Source: Channallabes apus (Eukaryota; Chordata; Actinopteri; Siluriformes; Clariidae). Taken from it: DNA of 64,000 nucleotides. Both the position numbers and the translations under genes were made by a program. Positions 42,330 through 53,318 of this stretch are shown here, one piece after another. The stretch spans positions 7,253,967-7,317,966 of the forward strand of contig CM060113.1 of assembly GCA_030522415.1 (NCBI GenBank), read 5' to 3'. The first letter of the stretch is position 1. The number at the start of each line of letters is the position of its first letter. The notes under the pieces were generated by a model. The model did not search any database. It saw only the letters and a program-made list of their open reading frames with translations, and was not told where the DNA came from.

Positions 42330-42990
42330 CGGAGACTGAGGTTTCATATATGTGCATATATCCTCATATACTGCATGTGGCCAATTAGGATTAGTTTTTT
42401 GCTTTTTTTTTTGTTAGTTCTTAGTTATTGCCTTGATAATAGAAAATATGAGCTAGGCATCATGTATGATAGTTGCCAAAGTGAGATATGAGCTAAAATG
42501 ACCAGATCCTGCCATAGGAGACATATCTTGTATGTACATATACAGTAGGGCTTATATGTGGATATAAAGAAGCAATACAGGAGACCTATATGGCCTGTAT
42601 ATGCACATATATGCACCTCAATGTTGCCTACATGTGGCATATATACGCATATATGCAGCATATATATTATCATATATGTGCATATATACTGCATATAGGT
42701 TTCATATATGCGCATATATCCTCATATTTACATTTACATTTAGGCATTTGGCAGACGCTCTTATCCAGAGCGACTTACATTTTTATCTCATTATACATCT
42801 GAGCAGTTGAGGGTTAAGGGCCTTGCTCAAGGGCCCAACAGTGGCAACTTGGTGGTTGTGGGGTTTGAACCTTAGTCCAATGCCTTAACCACTGAGCTAC
42901 CCCTGGCCCCATATACTGTAGGTGCGGTTATATGCGCATATATACTGCATATAGGTTTCATATATGCGCATATATCCTCATATATGTTCT
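42330..42990. repeat. Imperfect TATATGCGCATATA repeat cluster
   Basis: Units like TTTCATATATGCGCATATAT, followed by CCTCATATA, recur at about 42343, 42596-42720 and 42930-42985, many internally palindromic (ATATGCGCATAT). An S2 SINE splits the cluster at 42725-42912. The open frames here are repeat artefacts. Confidence 0.75.
42725..42912 (-). repeat. tRNA-derived SINE (family S2), minus orientation
   Basis: On the minus strand it starts GGGGCCAGGGGTAGCTCAGT, with an A-box-like TAGCTCAGTGGTTAAG and a B-box-like GGTTCAAACCCC. It ends with AGAGCGTCTGCCAAATGCC and a TAAATG tail. Short tRNA-headed SINE of teleost type. The head is slightly shortened. Confidence 0.85.
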
Positions 42991-43329
42991 TTCCATGTGG
43001 GGCACGCACACTGCTCTGGGTCTGACACAGACAACGGGAAACAGGAACTAAGATCTCAAACAAATGCTTACCAACAGAATACCGTAGGTCGCATCGCCAA
43101 AATTCTTTCACCGTGAGTGGCAGGAACTTCCAGACTACAACATATTGAATTCTCATGCCTGTAGAGTGTATTATACTGACGTGGCGACAGTGTAAAAACA
43201 CCCTCCGATGTTAAATGCGAGCCGAAAATTGAGTACTTTTGAACGGCAAACAGGAATTAAGCTCTCAAGTGAGTAAACTAGACAGCAAGGTAAATACACA
43301 AAACTTACCGTCAAATTATTTTTTTTCCT

Positions 43330-43331
<2 letters not shown>

Positions 43332-43392
<61 letters not shown>
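43332..43392. repeat. (TA)n microsatellite
   Basis: About 30 TA units inside the 7.4-kb element. Confidence 0.97.
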
Positions 43393-43399
<7 letters not shown>

Positions 43400-43559
43400 T
43401 ATTATTTTTTTTTTTTTTAAGCACCATGGCAAATCTCTTGTAGTCAATTTTTTAACCTGTTTTAAACACATACACACATGCATACACATTTTTATAGAAA
43501 TGCACTTAGTTAATTTAATTTGCCTTACATTGTTGAATGAGGATGGGTTCCACAACCAA

Positions 43560-43716
43560 AAATCAACATTGATTCAATGTTGGTCTTTTCAACACTGAAA
43601 AGCATTGAATTATCAACATTGATTCAACATTATTTAGCATTGAAAAATCAACCTCAACCAAAATGATGATTCTGATGAAATTTCAACATTGAATCAATGT
43701 CACCTTGCTATCTGGG
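43560..43716. repeat. Right subterminal repeats and TIR of 7.4-kb element
   Basis: CAACATTGATTCAATGTTGG, GCATTGAATTATCAACATTG and ACATTGAATCAATG recur up to the TIR TGCTATCTGGG. Confidence 0.82.
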
Positions 43717-43786
43717 ATGGGCAGCTTGCATGTCTGGAAAGGCACCATCAATGCAGTAAAACATATTCAGGTTCTAGAACAACATC
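43717..43786 (+). mobile_element. Tc1 family B, continuation after the insertion
   Basis: Reads GSLHVWKGTINAVKHIQVLE in the frame that continues SACG(M) left of the 7.4-kb element. Sequence identity ends near 43786, so the right half of the element is missing. Confidence 0.88.
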
Positions 43787-44375
43787 TATCAACACCACAA
43801 CATCTAACAACACCACAAATCATCACAGATGGGGGATATAACTTTGGATTAATTCTAAAACAATAATGGATTTTTTTTTTTCAAAACTGTGAAATATCAC
43901 ATATGGCATTAAGAAATTAAGTAACAACAACAATCAGTTGTTATTTTAAGACCCAATTGACCCATCAAACACCATGATGCTGGCTCTCATGAAGACCTTC
44001 CCAAGAAAAAAAAGACCAAAACTTACCATTTCTCAAGTTTTCTCATTTAGAGTTACTAGCCTCAGAATCACCAAATAACAAACAGCACCACAAATTAGAG
44101 CCGTTATGAAGCTTTACAGGTCATACAGCAAGTAGCAGATACATCTCAATATCAACTGTTCAAAGGAAATTTATTGTACTGTATATTTGGATGCTTTCAG
44201 TGGTGTTTTACAGTTTACATTTGCAGAACGAAATAAAAGAGAGTAAAGACCATGAAATTAGGAAATGTGTCAAGAAAACTTCTTGACTGCTAGTGTATAG
44301 TATTCTGTACAGTATATACCTATGTGCACCTTCCAAGAATAAATAAATAAATAAATGAAAATAAACACTAGATGT

Positions 44376-44427
<52 letters not shown>

Positions 44428-45969
44428 CAGTATATATATATAATATCAAATGTATGTACTGGGACCAGTCCCATATCAATGATTTATACTTTATCTGAAC
44501 GGTTTGTTTTGGAAATAGTTTTGCCGTGCTCATTTGAAGAGCAGTGTTTTCCTAGCACGGTAGGTAAGTAATGCCCAAAATGAATTTCCTATCACTTTTT
44601 GAATATCTCCCAAACAGAATTATATTTTCATATAATACTTTCACATGGGCTCCAATTACAGAGCTTTCTGTGGGTTTTGCCTGGAGCTTTATTTATTCCA
44701 GCAATGACACAAATTTGTTCTGCATTTGTATCCTTTAAATCGTATAGATTTTTCATGTTTCGGCTGGTTTTATGCGAGGGGGAATGTGCAGTTCTTGCAT
44801 TGCTTAAAAAATGCTTGTGTGTGTGGCTTCTGCTGGATACATTTTGAAGTCATAATAATGTAAGGAATAAAACACCGTTTAGGCGAGGTGTTATTCTGTA
44901 GGAAGGTAATCAGCATTAGAGTGGGTTGAGCGGAGTTACTCTTTTCATGTGATGTTTATTATTTTCCACAATGTGACATGTTTCCTTGGTTTAATACTGT
45001 ACCTGAAAAACAATTGCAATTATGTTAAAATAGAACATTACAATTTTTATTCATATGTAGTTTTATTTATTTCTAGATGTGCCTGCGACTTTGTTCGCGA
45101 AGAATTTAATTGCACACTCCTAAGCATATATTTAAAAATGTACAGCACCATCTGTTGAATTTTGAGATGAACTAATGATTTTTATTAATGATATAAGGCC
45201 ATTTTCCATTTAAATTTAAAATTAGCATATCACCTCTTCCTGTGGGCCGATTGCGATAAAACAAAACCTATATGTTACCGCAAGCCTGGCTAAAAACCCC
45301 ATTAAAATAATTTTTTTACATGATGCGTGCACAAATAAACAGACAGACAAAAATTCCAAAAAACATCTCAATGTGTCCTACTACTACTCATCTTATGTCC
45401 CCACAAATTATTTTTTTTGGAAATATCTTCAATGTACAGGCACACCAACATTTTATTATATATGTAGATAATTGAACGTCCATCAACCAAGTTACTGTTA
45501 TCAGTTATGCTAAAAATTAGACAACTTAATAAGGAGTATAGTACAAACAATTGTCTGGTATTGTCTGGTGTTTTGTTTAAATACTTCACCCCCCCCCCCT
45601 CGCATTTTTAGAAATGGTTGATCTAATCTTCCATAATTGTTAATATACTTTTATTTTTATTTCGTTTATTCTGACCTTTGTCCTCAGAATTTTGACAGTG
45701 TTCTCATGAGCTTTCAAAAATTTACATTATTTACATAACAGAAAATAAATAATTACGGAAGATTATTTCTACTTAATTAAAATACACAAGCTGAACAGTG
45801 GTAAAAAAAATTACATGTTTTATTTAAACTCATTAAACAGTCTTGTAGTGACATAGGCATAATATCAGTATGTAAAATGGTACATAGGGCCAAAATATGT
45901 TTAGAAAAGAATAAAAACATTTAAGTTGTTCTATTAGGGGAAAACACAATATGAAAATGTATTATTTAT
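43787..45969. other. No gene recognised; TA repeat at 44381-44425
   Basis: AT-rich. Contains the (TA)n at 44381-44425 and a C-run near 45590-45599. Frames of 69-88 codons have no motif. Confidence 0.4.
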
Positions 45970-46280
45970 GCATGCGTTCATTCTCAATACCACTTATCAT
46001 TTTCCTGGGAGGCCAGGAGACTTCAGACAGGCAAACATTGGACAGGGTGCCAATCCGTTGCAGGACATGCGCACACACACATACTCACACACACCGTGTG
46101 TAACAGTTTAGAAACACCAGTTTGCCTAATGTGCATGTCTTTGGACTGTGAGTGCAAATTCACTAAGCACAGGGAGAACGTGCAAACTCCATGCACACAG
46201 ACCCGTGATTGGAATTGAACCCTCGACCCTCAAGGTGTGAGGTCACAATGCTAACTACTATCCCACTGTGCTGCTGACCT
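45970..46280 (-). repeat. S1 SINE, minus orientation, diverged
   Basis: TCATTCTCAATACCACTTAT tail, GACAGGGTGCCAATCCGTTG, GGGAGAACGTGCAAACTCC, then the B-box remnant GGAATTGAACCCTCGACC and the head remnant CCCACTGTGCTGC. Confidence 0.85.
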
Positions 46281-47035
46281 AACAATAATAATAATTATGA
46301 TTTTATATATATATATATATATATTTTTTTTTTATGAGACTTGCGATATCATGTTTCAGGGAACACTACCATCAGCCCCAGCTGCCACTGCAACTGATTT
46401 GTAACCCTTACAGTACAAATCATCACATGACACAATGTGGATACATTTCTTTCATCTAAATTTTCTTTCTCTATAGATGAATTCTCCCGATGATGTGAAC
46501 ATATTTTATACAGAGACGGTTTTATAGACAAGGACAGAGAAAACTATTCGAACAGACCAATCTTTCAAGGTTAGATAATGTTTCTGTCTCACAATGCCAT
46601 AGTGTGGGAGACAAATGGCAAAATGGTACAGTACAAGCAATTATGCTCTTAAAGGCCGGCAGTTTTTAAAGTATTTATTAAATGCATTTAACATCTTAAG
46701 AATTTTATGTGGATTAATGACCGGTGACTATTAGTAGAGTGTTAAAATGTGCAATTATTATTAGTGAACTACATTAACACTACAATGAGATAGAAGATAA
46801 AATTGTTTATGTCCTGGACTATAAAGCACCAGACATATAATAGCGTTCATGTTTTCTTCTCTTTCATCTTTCAAAGTGCATCACTGAACAAACTCTCTGG
46901 ACTACACAGTCAACTACTGTAGTACATTAGAAAATATATCTCCTATATACTGTACGTAGTACAATGCAGAAGTCTTGAGTCACCCCATATTTCTTTATAT
47001 TAAAATAAATAAAATTATATAGTATATAGACTGGT
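46281..47035. other. No gene recognised
   Basis: A short TA run at 46303-46323. TACAGTA/TACTGTA words are common at 46910-46970. Confidence 0.4.
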
Positions 47036-47187
47036 GGCATATGTGGAGGCTGCACATTCTCACCAATGCTTGGTGGGATTCTTTCAGGTTTCCTACCACA
47101 GTCCAAAGGCTAATTGGAATTTATAAATTGCCAATTGTGTGTCCTTATCCCCTGTGAAGGTTTGGTACCCCATCCTCTGTGTATCAC
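47036..47187 (+). repeat. S1 SINE fragment, plus orientation, old
   Basis: GGAGGCTGCACATTCTCACC, CTTGGTGGGATTCTTTCAGG and TTTCCTACCACAGTCCAAAG follow S1 order. Strongly diverged. Confidence 0.6.
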
Positions 47188-47189
47188 TC

Positions 47190-48258
47190 AAAAAAATAAC
47201 TCGTTGAATTAACACAATTAAATTATGGAAAGAATTTCCACCTGATTCAATGGCTTTCGTTCAGCATTAAGCAATTTTGTTGGCCCAACTTAATGTTCTT
47301 TGGTTCCATCAAAGTAATGTTATTAGGTTCATTTAACTTATTTACTACAGCTGCGTCCAAATTTTTCAGTTGTAAATTAAGTTGATCCAACTCAAGTCAA
47401 TTTAAATTTCAAGCCCTGGTCAACAGAATTCTGTGAAGGAAGGAAACAGACAAACGTGATAAAACGGAGATTTTTATTTTACACCAGGAGCAACTTACAA
47501 ATGAGGTCTCAATTTGAAAAGATGTACAAAACATAAAACAGCACAAATAAGTATTAATAAAAAAAATAAACACCAACAGAAACGTTTTGTACTTTATAAC
47601 TGTACGTTATGATTTTTAAATATGACCGGTTGGTCAGGAAACTCCTGAAGTCAGATGCAGACACACTTTCAGTCACAAACTCCTGTGAAAAAATACAGAG
47701 ATAGATATTCAATTAAAATTCATGATACTTAATTTAGCAAATGAACAATATTTATACTTTGTTCCTCTCGCTTCACAACTCATGAGAACAGACAGAAACC
47801 AGAACCGAACTGCAGATTAAGCACGCGCATATAACCGTCGGTATTTTAAGTGCGATTAAAAATACAAGAAATAGCTTAAACCAAAATAACGTAACTAAAC
47901 ATCGCTAAACAACAGGTGACATTTATGTTCAGTATTTCGTTTCTATTTAGAAAGATGGGTATTAATTCCTGCTTACCTTTTCCACATGCCCGCCAACGTT
48001 TGTCTTCTCAAACCGCTTTCTCTTCTCGCGATGTCTTCTCGCGATATTTCCGGTTTTGCTATTTCCGGTTTTCATATTGACAAGATCTCGTTGGTTTATA
48101 TCAACATGATTGAATCTAGTACATGTTAAGTTGTTGAATTTCATGCAAATACAACATAACTTATTCATGTTTAGCTTGGAAACATGAAATTATTATGTAC
48201 AAAACACATATTACATTTTAGTACATGTAACAGGTAGCCATGTTCATTTTTTTGAGTC
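47190..48258. repeat. Possible non-autonomous DNA element
   Basis: ACTCAAAAAAATAACTCGTT at 47187-47206 and its partial inverse CATTTTTTTGAGTCC at about 48246-48260 could be degenerate ends (core ACTCAAAAAAAT). Inside, two minus-strand frames (48171-48362 partly, 47962-48168) lack motifs, and CTTCTCGCGATGTCTTCTCGCGATA is a short tandem. Evidence is thin. Confidence 0.3.
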
Positions 48259-48685
48259 CACCTCATGCCAGAAAAAAAAAGAAAATGGTTGATTATATGT
48301 ATAACAACCTCAGCAGCAAACTCATTGACCCTCTTGGCTGTTTCAGACACTGCATTCAGCATTCAGCATCACCAGTAGACACCAGTAGACCAGCCTGATC
48401 ATCTGTCATCATCTGCACCTTGACTGAAAATGAGAGCCAAAAGGTTCTTCAGGAAACCTGGAGAGAAAACTACATTAAGGAAGCAGAATATGAAGAAATG
48501 AGAGGTCAATATACAGTATATAATTTGAATGTATATCAATTTGCATTGGGACTTTTAACATCCTGTCATCACCAAGTTAAAGAGTTTTGCTCTTACAGAC
48601 AGACGTTAAATCTGTTCAATCTCCAGGAATCCTTAGGTTCTGTGTAGAATCCTGCAACACAGTGTTTCCAAATAGGAGCGTTCCC

Positions 48686-48855
48686 CTATCTCACCTATGC
48701 GATTTAAGTCACGGTAAGATGTGGTGTTAGGCACTGTGAGTCACTGCCTGACATTCCGTGATGTTCTGCAAGGTCTGCGTGTTTAATTTTTATGTGGAAA
48801 GAATGGAAACGTAGTCACTACGCCAAAACAGGCTGACCCCACGTAGGTGAGATAG
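48686..48855. mobile_element. Mini-MITE with 12-bp TIR
   Basis: CTATCTCACCTA (48686-48697) is exactly inverted at 48844-48855; four more bases pair imperfectly. Length 170 bp, no coding capacity, no clear duplication. Confidence 0.5.
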
Positions 48856-49337
48856 TGGTACAGTATACTGTAAGTAAGAAACCCATTAAGATGACATGAA
48901 TGGATGGGTTACAAACCAAAACTATTATTTTGCTTGTAACTTTTTGGGGGGGGATTTTTCCCAGATTTTTCTCCTTAATTTATTCATGTTCAATTCCTCC
49001 CCGTCACTAGGGGACCCTCCCCTTCTTAAAGCACTCAGCGAATCGAACAAGCAGTGTCCGGATGATAGGGCAAGTGTTTTAACACTGTGTACCACTCAGA
49101 GGCTTGCTTGAATCTTATTAAGGTTTTATGTTGAACCTTACATTCCATCTAGTAGGAAGTAGCTTGTATTAAAAAAAAAAAAGAGCATACTGTATGTGGC
49201 TATAATACTAACAGATATTTATGCATTTTATCACTCTTATGGGACTTCTAATTCCATGTAGAACCCTGAAAATTAGTATTTGCTTAAGTTAGATTGTTCA
49301 ACACATAAAAATGGTTAATTAAATGTTCCATATAGAA
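48856..49337. other. No gene recognised
   Basis: 48950-49110 (CCGTCACTAGGGGACCCTCC onward) looks like an old interspersed repeat, possibly related to 1550-1700. Confidence 0.3.
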
Positions 49338-49339
49338 TA

Positions 49340-49536
49340 ATGGTTTTCAACCTCATACTGTACCTGGAGGACCACTTGCCCTGCATATTTTAGTGTGTTT
49401 CTTGCTCTAGCACACCCACTTCAATTAAGAAAAGGCTGTTAATTATTTGATTAGTTAAATCAGGTGTGCTGGGAGCAGAGAAAGCATGAAAATTTGCAGG
49501 AAAGTGGTCCTCTAGGACCAGAGCTGAAAACCGCTG
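49340..49536. mobile_element. Palindromic MITE, about 200 bp
   Basis: TGGTTTTCAACC (49341) pairs with GCTGAAAACCGCTG (to 49536). Inner arms GGAGGACCACTTGCCCTGCA and AGGAAAGTGGTCCTCTAGG also pair, and GCTCTAGCACACC pairs with GGTGTGCTGGGAGC. Ends are hAT-like (CAGNGGTTTTCA), but an 8-bp duplication was not confirmed. Confidence 0.7.
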
Positions 49537-50660
49537 ATGCAGAACCCTGCGTTTATATTTGGGAAATGATTTCAGATAGAATCAGATTCTGAAGTCCTAT
49601 CTGTCCAATCATCTCCAATTCAGGAGCCAAACAAAAGAGAAACAGACTTTGGTAAAGGGTCATAAGCTCATCCATAACTCTTAAATTTTTAAAGAACTCT
49701 AGAGGAACATTCTGTTTGTCAGTGAATAGATAGAAAGAGCTTTTTGGTTAGGTTTAATCCTGAATTGAAGTTTTTTTTTGTAAATTCCAGTTTAGGAAGC
49801 TAACCCTGATTACTTACGCTCTCATGAATCCCACAAACAGGGGGACCATTTTTCTGTTATTTTCAAAAGGATAATACATTTTATAATGCAGTCAGACTTT
49901 TGAATTCATCAAACGTTAATTTTGACAAGCAGCTGGTGAGATTTATTCTGACCACTTTGATCCATCAAAGCTCTGTATTTCTGTCCTTCTTTCACTCTTT
50001 CTCTCTGTGCTTCAGTCAGAGTTTTATTGCTTCATTACATTATGTGGAAAACCATGCTGACTGATCTGACACCTGCTGCAAACAGGTACAAGTAGAAAGG
50101 CAATGCAAACTACTGTATACACTGACCTTTTCATTAGTCTTTCACTAACTACAGTAAATCTACAAATAAACGATTGCTTCTCTATCATATGAGTAAAACA
50201 TATATTCTTTTGTTTGTTTGGTTTTTTTTAATGGAAATGTGCTTATTCTAGGAGTCGTAGATCACAATTTCACATTATGATCTATCTTTACCTAAAGATC
50301 AAACTGCTGGGTCTTATGTTAAGGCTAGATGAGGGTGGAAATTGTCAGTTAGAAGACATACAGTACATAATTTTGGGAGCATAAAAGTAGTAATTATAAT
50401 GCACTGTCAGGCTATAATAATAATAACAATAATAATGCACATTCTAATATTTTAACGGCTCACTATTTGCTTTGATTACGGCTGTGGCAATGTTTCAATA
50501 AGCTTATGCAAAGTCAAATAAACTTCTCTCCAAGGTCTTGTATTCATGATTGAAGTGGAGACTTGGGCCACTGACTTGGAACATTTTCAATAAGGTCTAA
50601 ATATGATGTCCAATACTTGCTGAACCACTCTTTTCACAATTTGAGCCAGATGAATCCTGG
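49537..50660. other. No gene recognised
   Basis: AT-rich, with TC-rich and T-run patches. Nothing supported. Confidence 0.4.
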
Positions 50661-50666
50661 GTATAT

Positions 50667-50985
50667 TAAGGCTGTCTTACGGCACAGCTCTTTAGTCCCA
50701 ATCCCTTGAGTTCTCTTTGCATTGTGCATTGCTTTTGGCATATATTGTTAGTGACCCTAGACCTGACCAACAGAGGGAACTCCAGATCACAACACTGCCC
50801 TCACAGGCTTGTACTGTAGGCACTAGGCATGATTGGTGCATCTCTTCTTACCCTGACCCTTCCATTGCTCTGGAACAGGGTAGATTTGGACTCATCAGAC
50901 CACATGACCTTTTTCCAAAGCTCCACAGTCCATTCCTAATGCTTCTTAGAAAATTGAAGCCTTTTATCCCCCAATTAGGATAAGT
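50667..50985 (-). pseudogene. Tc1-like transposase fragment (family D)
   Basis: In antisense, GATCACAACACTGCCCTCAC corresponds to the GGSVMIWG region and GACTCATCAGACCACATGAC to the WSDES region (first catalytic Asp) of Tc1 transposases. Frames are destroyed and the two motifs are closer together than in an intact gene. A related fragment lies at 58484-58640. Confidence 0.5.
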
Positions 50986-51009
50986 AGTTTTCTTAAGATA
51001 TAAGAGATA

Positions 51010-52433
51010 AGAAACTCGCTCCCTGGTATAACGATCACACGCGCACTTTAAAACAGACCGCTTGGAAATTAGAGCGTAAATGGCGTCAAACTAAATTGTT
51101 AGTATTTCAAATAGCATGGAAAGAGAGCATCCTGAACTATAGGAAAGCTCTTAGTGTAGCTAGATCAACGTATCTCTCCACTCTTATAGAAGAAAATAAA
51201 AATAATCCTAGATTTTTATTTAATACCGTAGCCAAATTAACCAGAAATAAGACCACTACAGAAATGTCCACAACAACATCATGCAATAGTAAGGACTTCA
51301 TGAACTTTTTAAATAATAAAATTATAAATATCAGGCATAAAATTGAGGCTTTGAAACCGAACAATGTAATTGATACAGATGTTAACCTACTGTAGCCATG
51401 TCAGATTCAAACCTAGAATACTTTACTCCCCTTGAAGAGAATGAACTAATTTCACTCATCTCTTCTGCAAATTCATCAACCTGTATATTAGATCCTATAC
51501 CGACACATTTTCTTAAACAGATAGTACCAGTAATAACAGAACCGCTGTTGAGAATAATTAATTCCTTACTCAGCATTGGTTATGTTCCAAAATCTTTTAA
51601 ATTAGCAGTTATCAAACCAATAATTAAGAAACCTGACCTCGACCCCTGTCAGCTGTCCAATTACAGGCCAATATCAAACCTCCCCTTTATCTCTAAGATT
51701 CTGGAAAAGATAGTAGCAGAGCAGCTATGGTCATATCTACATAGAAATGGCATACATGAACTGTATCAGTCAGGATTTAGGCCTCATCACAGCACAGAAA
51801 CAGCACTCGTTAAAGTAGTAAATGACCTCCTATTGGCCTCTGATCAGGGTTGTGTAACTATGCTTGTATTACTCGACCTCAGTGCAGCTTTTGACACCAT
51901 TGATCATGCTATTCTTCTTCACAGATTAGAAAATGTAGTAGGAATTAAGGGTACAGACCTCTCCTGGCTCAGATCCTATTTGACCGATCGTTATCAGTAT
52001 GTAGACTTAAATGGTGATTATTCTGCATGTTCTCTAGTGGAGTTTGGCGTTCCGCAGGGTTCAGTTTTAGGCCCACTGCTTTTTTCCCTTTACATGCTTC
52101 CTCTGGGCAACATAATCCGTAAGCATGGTATTAGTTTTCATTGTTATGCTGACGACACACAGCTATACGTCTCAACAAAACCTGATGAGAAAAACCATCT
52201 TACTAAAGTTGAGCAATGTGTGCAGGACATAAGAAATTGGATGCTAATTAACTTCCTTAATCTTCCTAAACTTAATCCGGATAAGACAGAAGTTCTAGTC
52301 ATAGGACCGCATACAGCTAGAAGTAAAATCTTAGATCACACCGTAACGTTAGATGGCCTTTCTGTTCCATCAAGTGCAACAGTAAAAGACCTCGGCGTGA
52401 TTATAGATTCCAGCCTTTCATTTGAAGCTCATG
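51010..52433 (+). pseudogene. L2 LINE reverse transcriptase, partial
   Basis: The upstream piece (about 51010-51392) reads KKLAPWYNDHTRTLKQTAWK ... SLIEENKNNPRFLF-type sequence and ends at a TAG. A frame change then leads to the RT frame (from 51398). RT motifs in order: [16 protein letters not shown] (residues about 89-104), [13 protein letters not shown] with catalytic Asp (about 160), [18 protein letters not shown] (about 216-233) and [11 protein letters not shown] with the YADD catalytic pair (about 250-253). The RT frame is open for 345 codons to the Tc1 junction at 52433; residues after that come from the Tc1 end. RT would act by target-primed reverse transcription at nicked chromosomal DNA. 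Confidence 0.9.
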
Positions 52434-52435
52434 TA

Positions 52436-52562
52436 CAGTGGTGTGAAAAACTATTTGCCCCCCTCCTGATTTCTTATTCTTTTGCATGTTTGTCACACAA
52501 AATGTTTCTGATCATCAAACACATTTAACTATTAGTCAAAGATAACACAAGTAAACACAAAA
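52436..52562 (-). mobile_element. Isolated end of Tc1 family A
   Basis: CAGTGGTGTGAAAAACTATT follows a TA, and the next about 127 bp match the inverse of the right TIR of copy 1 (33126-33263), including its private form TTGTCACACAAAATGTTTCT. The rest of the Tc1 element is missing. Confidence 0.88.
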
Positions 52563-53318
52563 TCTCTACATTATGTGACTGTGACCATACATAATTGCAA
52601 TCTCTGCTCCTCTTCTCTTCCTCCCCCTCTTTCTCTTTCCTCTCTCCCCCTGTCTCCCCCTTTCACTCTTTCTCTCTCTCTCTCTCTCTCTGTCGAGCTA
52701 CACATGTCGTTCCTGAGCTGCCAGTGATCCAGACTCCCTCTGCCCTCCGGACCTGTCTGATCCATCCTGGTGCCCCGTTTCTGGTTGGAGGTCTCGTCGC
52801 ATGGATGCCCCGTGTGTCTCTTTGGGATGCGTCTGGTGTCTGGGGATGATTCTATCTACTTAGAAGATGATTCTGGCCCCGACTGGTGTTGTCAGCTGTT
52901 TCTCTGAAGACTTGACAATTCGATAGTTCAGGACTTTCTACAAGTCTATCTGAGTCTCCAATAACTACTGGACTCCATTTTAACATCAATTAACATCAAC
53001 TATTATAGCTGAACCTTACACTTAACACTGTATAAATGCAGATAATTTCCTGCTATCTGTTTCACCCAGATGAGGATGGGTTCCCTGTTGAGTCTGGTTC
53101 CTCTCAAGGTTTCTTCCTATTACCGTCTCAGGGAGTTTTTCCTTGCCACTGTCGCCCTCGGGCTTGCTCACCAGGGACTATCTGAACATTTTGATTCATA
53201 CACATTCACATTCCATACAAACTTAAATAATTCTCTTGATTGTGTAAAGCTGTTTTGAGACAATGTCAATTGTTAAAAGCGCTATACAAATAAAACTGAA
53301 TTGAATTGAATTGAATTA

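Larger units (their letters stand above)
36323..43716. mobile_element. 7.4-kb TIR element of undetermined superfamily
   Basis: Perfect 11-bp TIRs CCCAGATAGCA (36323-36333) and TGCTATCTGGG (43706-43716). The interrupted Tc1 reads ...GGCAT|element|ATGGGCAG..., giving an apparent 2-bp AT duplication. Subterminal DNA on both sides (36335-36575 and 43560-43700) is packed with ATTGAATCAA / CAACATTGA words in both orientations, likely binding sites for its transposase. Inside, all on the minus strand: piggyBac-like exons (40700-42035), a possible BEN-like exon (40364-40514) and a possible further exon (37050-37226); plus a nested Tc1 (37428-38793), an S2 SINE and a TA repeat. Short TIRs with a 2-bp duplication do not fit hAT, piggyBac or Tc1. 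Confidence 0.75.
51005..53318 (+). mobile_element. 5'-truncated L2-type LINE
   Basis: Contains the end of ORF2 from the region before RT, the RT domain, and a roughly 750-bp 3' UTR ending in a (TTGAA)n simple tail (53295-53318) after CTATACAAATAAAACTGAA. The endonuclease part is missing. A fragment of a Tc1 family A end (52436-52562) sits where the thumb and C-terminus of ORF2 should be, and that coding part is absent. The same UTR occurs inverted at 29931-30480. L2 clade is inferred from RT motifs and the short repeat tail. Confidence 0.88.

Noticed and set aside
42425..42810. Overlapping frames with HICAYM-like repeats on both strands
   Set aside because: They arise from the ATATGCGCATAT repeat cluster and the S2 SINE.
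36323..43716. Interpretation as a Helitron or piggyBac element
   Set aside because: Perfect TIRs and the apparent AT duplication argue against a Helitron; no TTAA flanks exist at these ends, so the piggyBac pieces must be cargo or a nested remnant.
52571..52849. 84-codon plus frame and 64-codon Arg/Glu-rich minus frame
   Set aside because: Both lie in the TC-rich 3' UTR of the L2 element and have no conserved motif.
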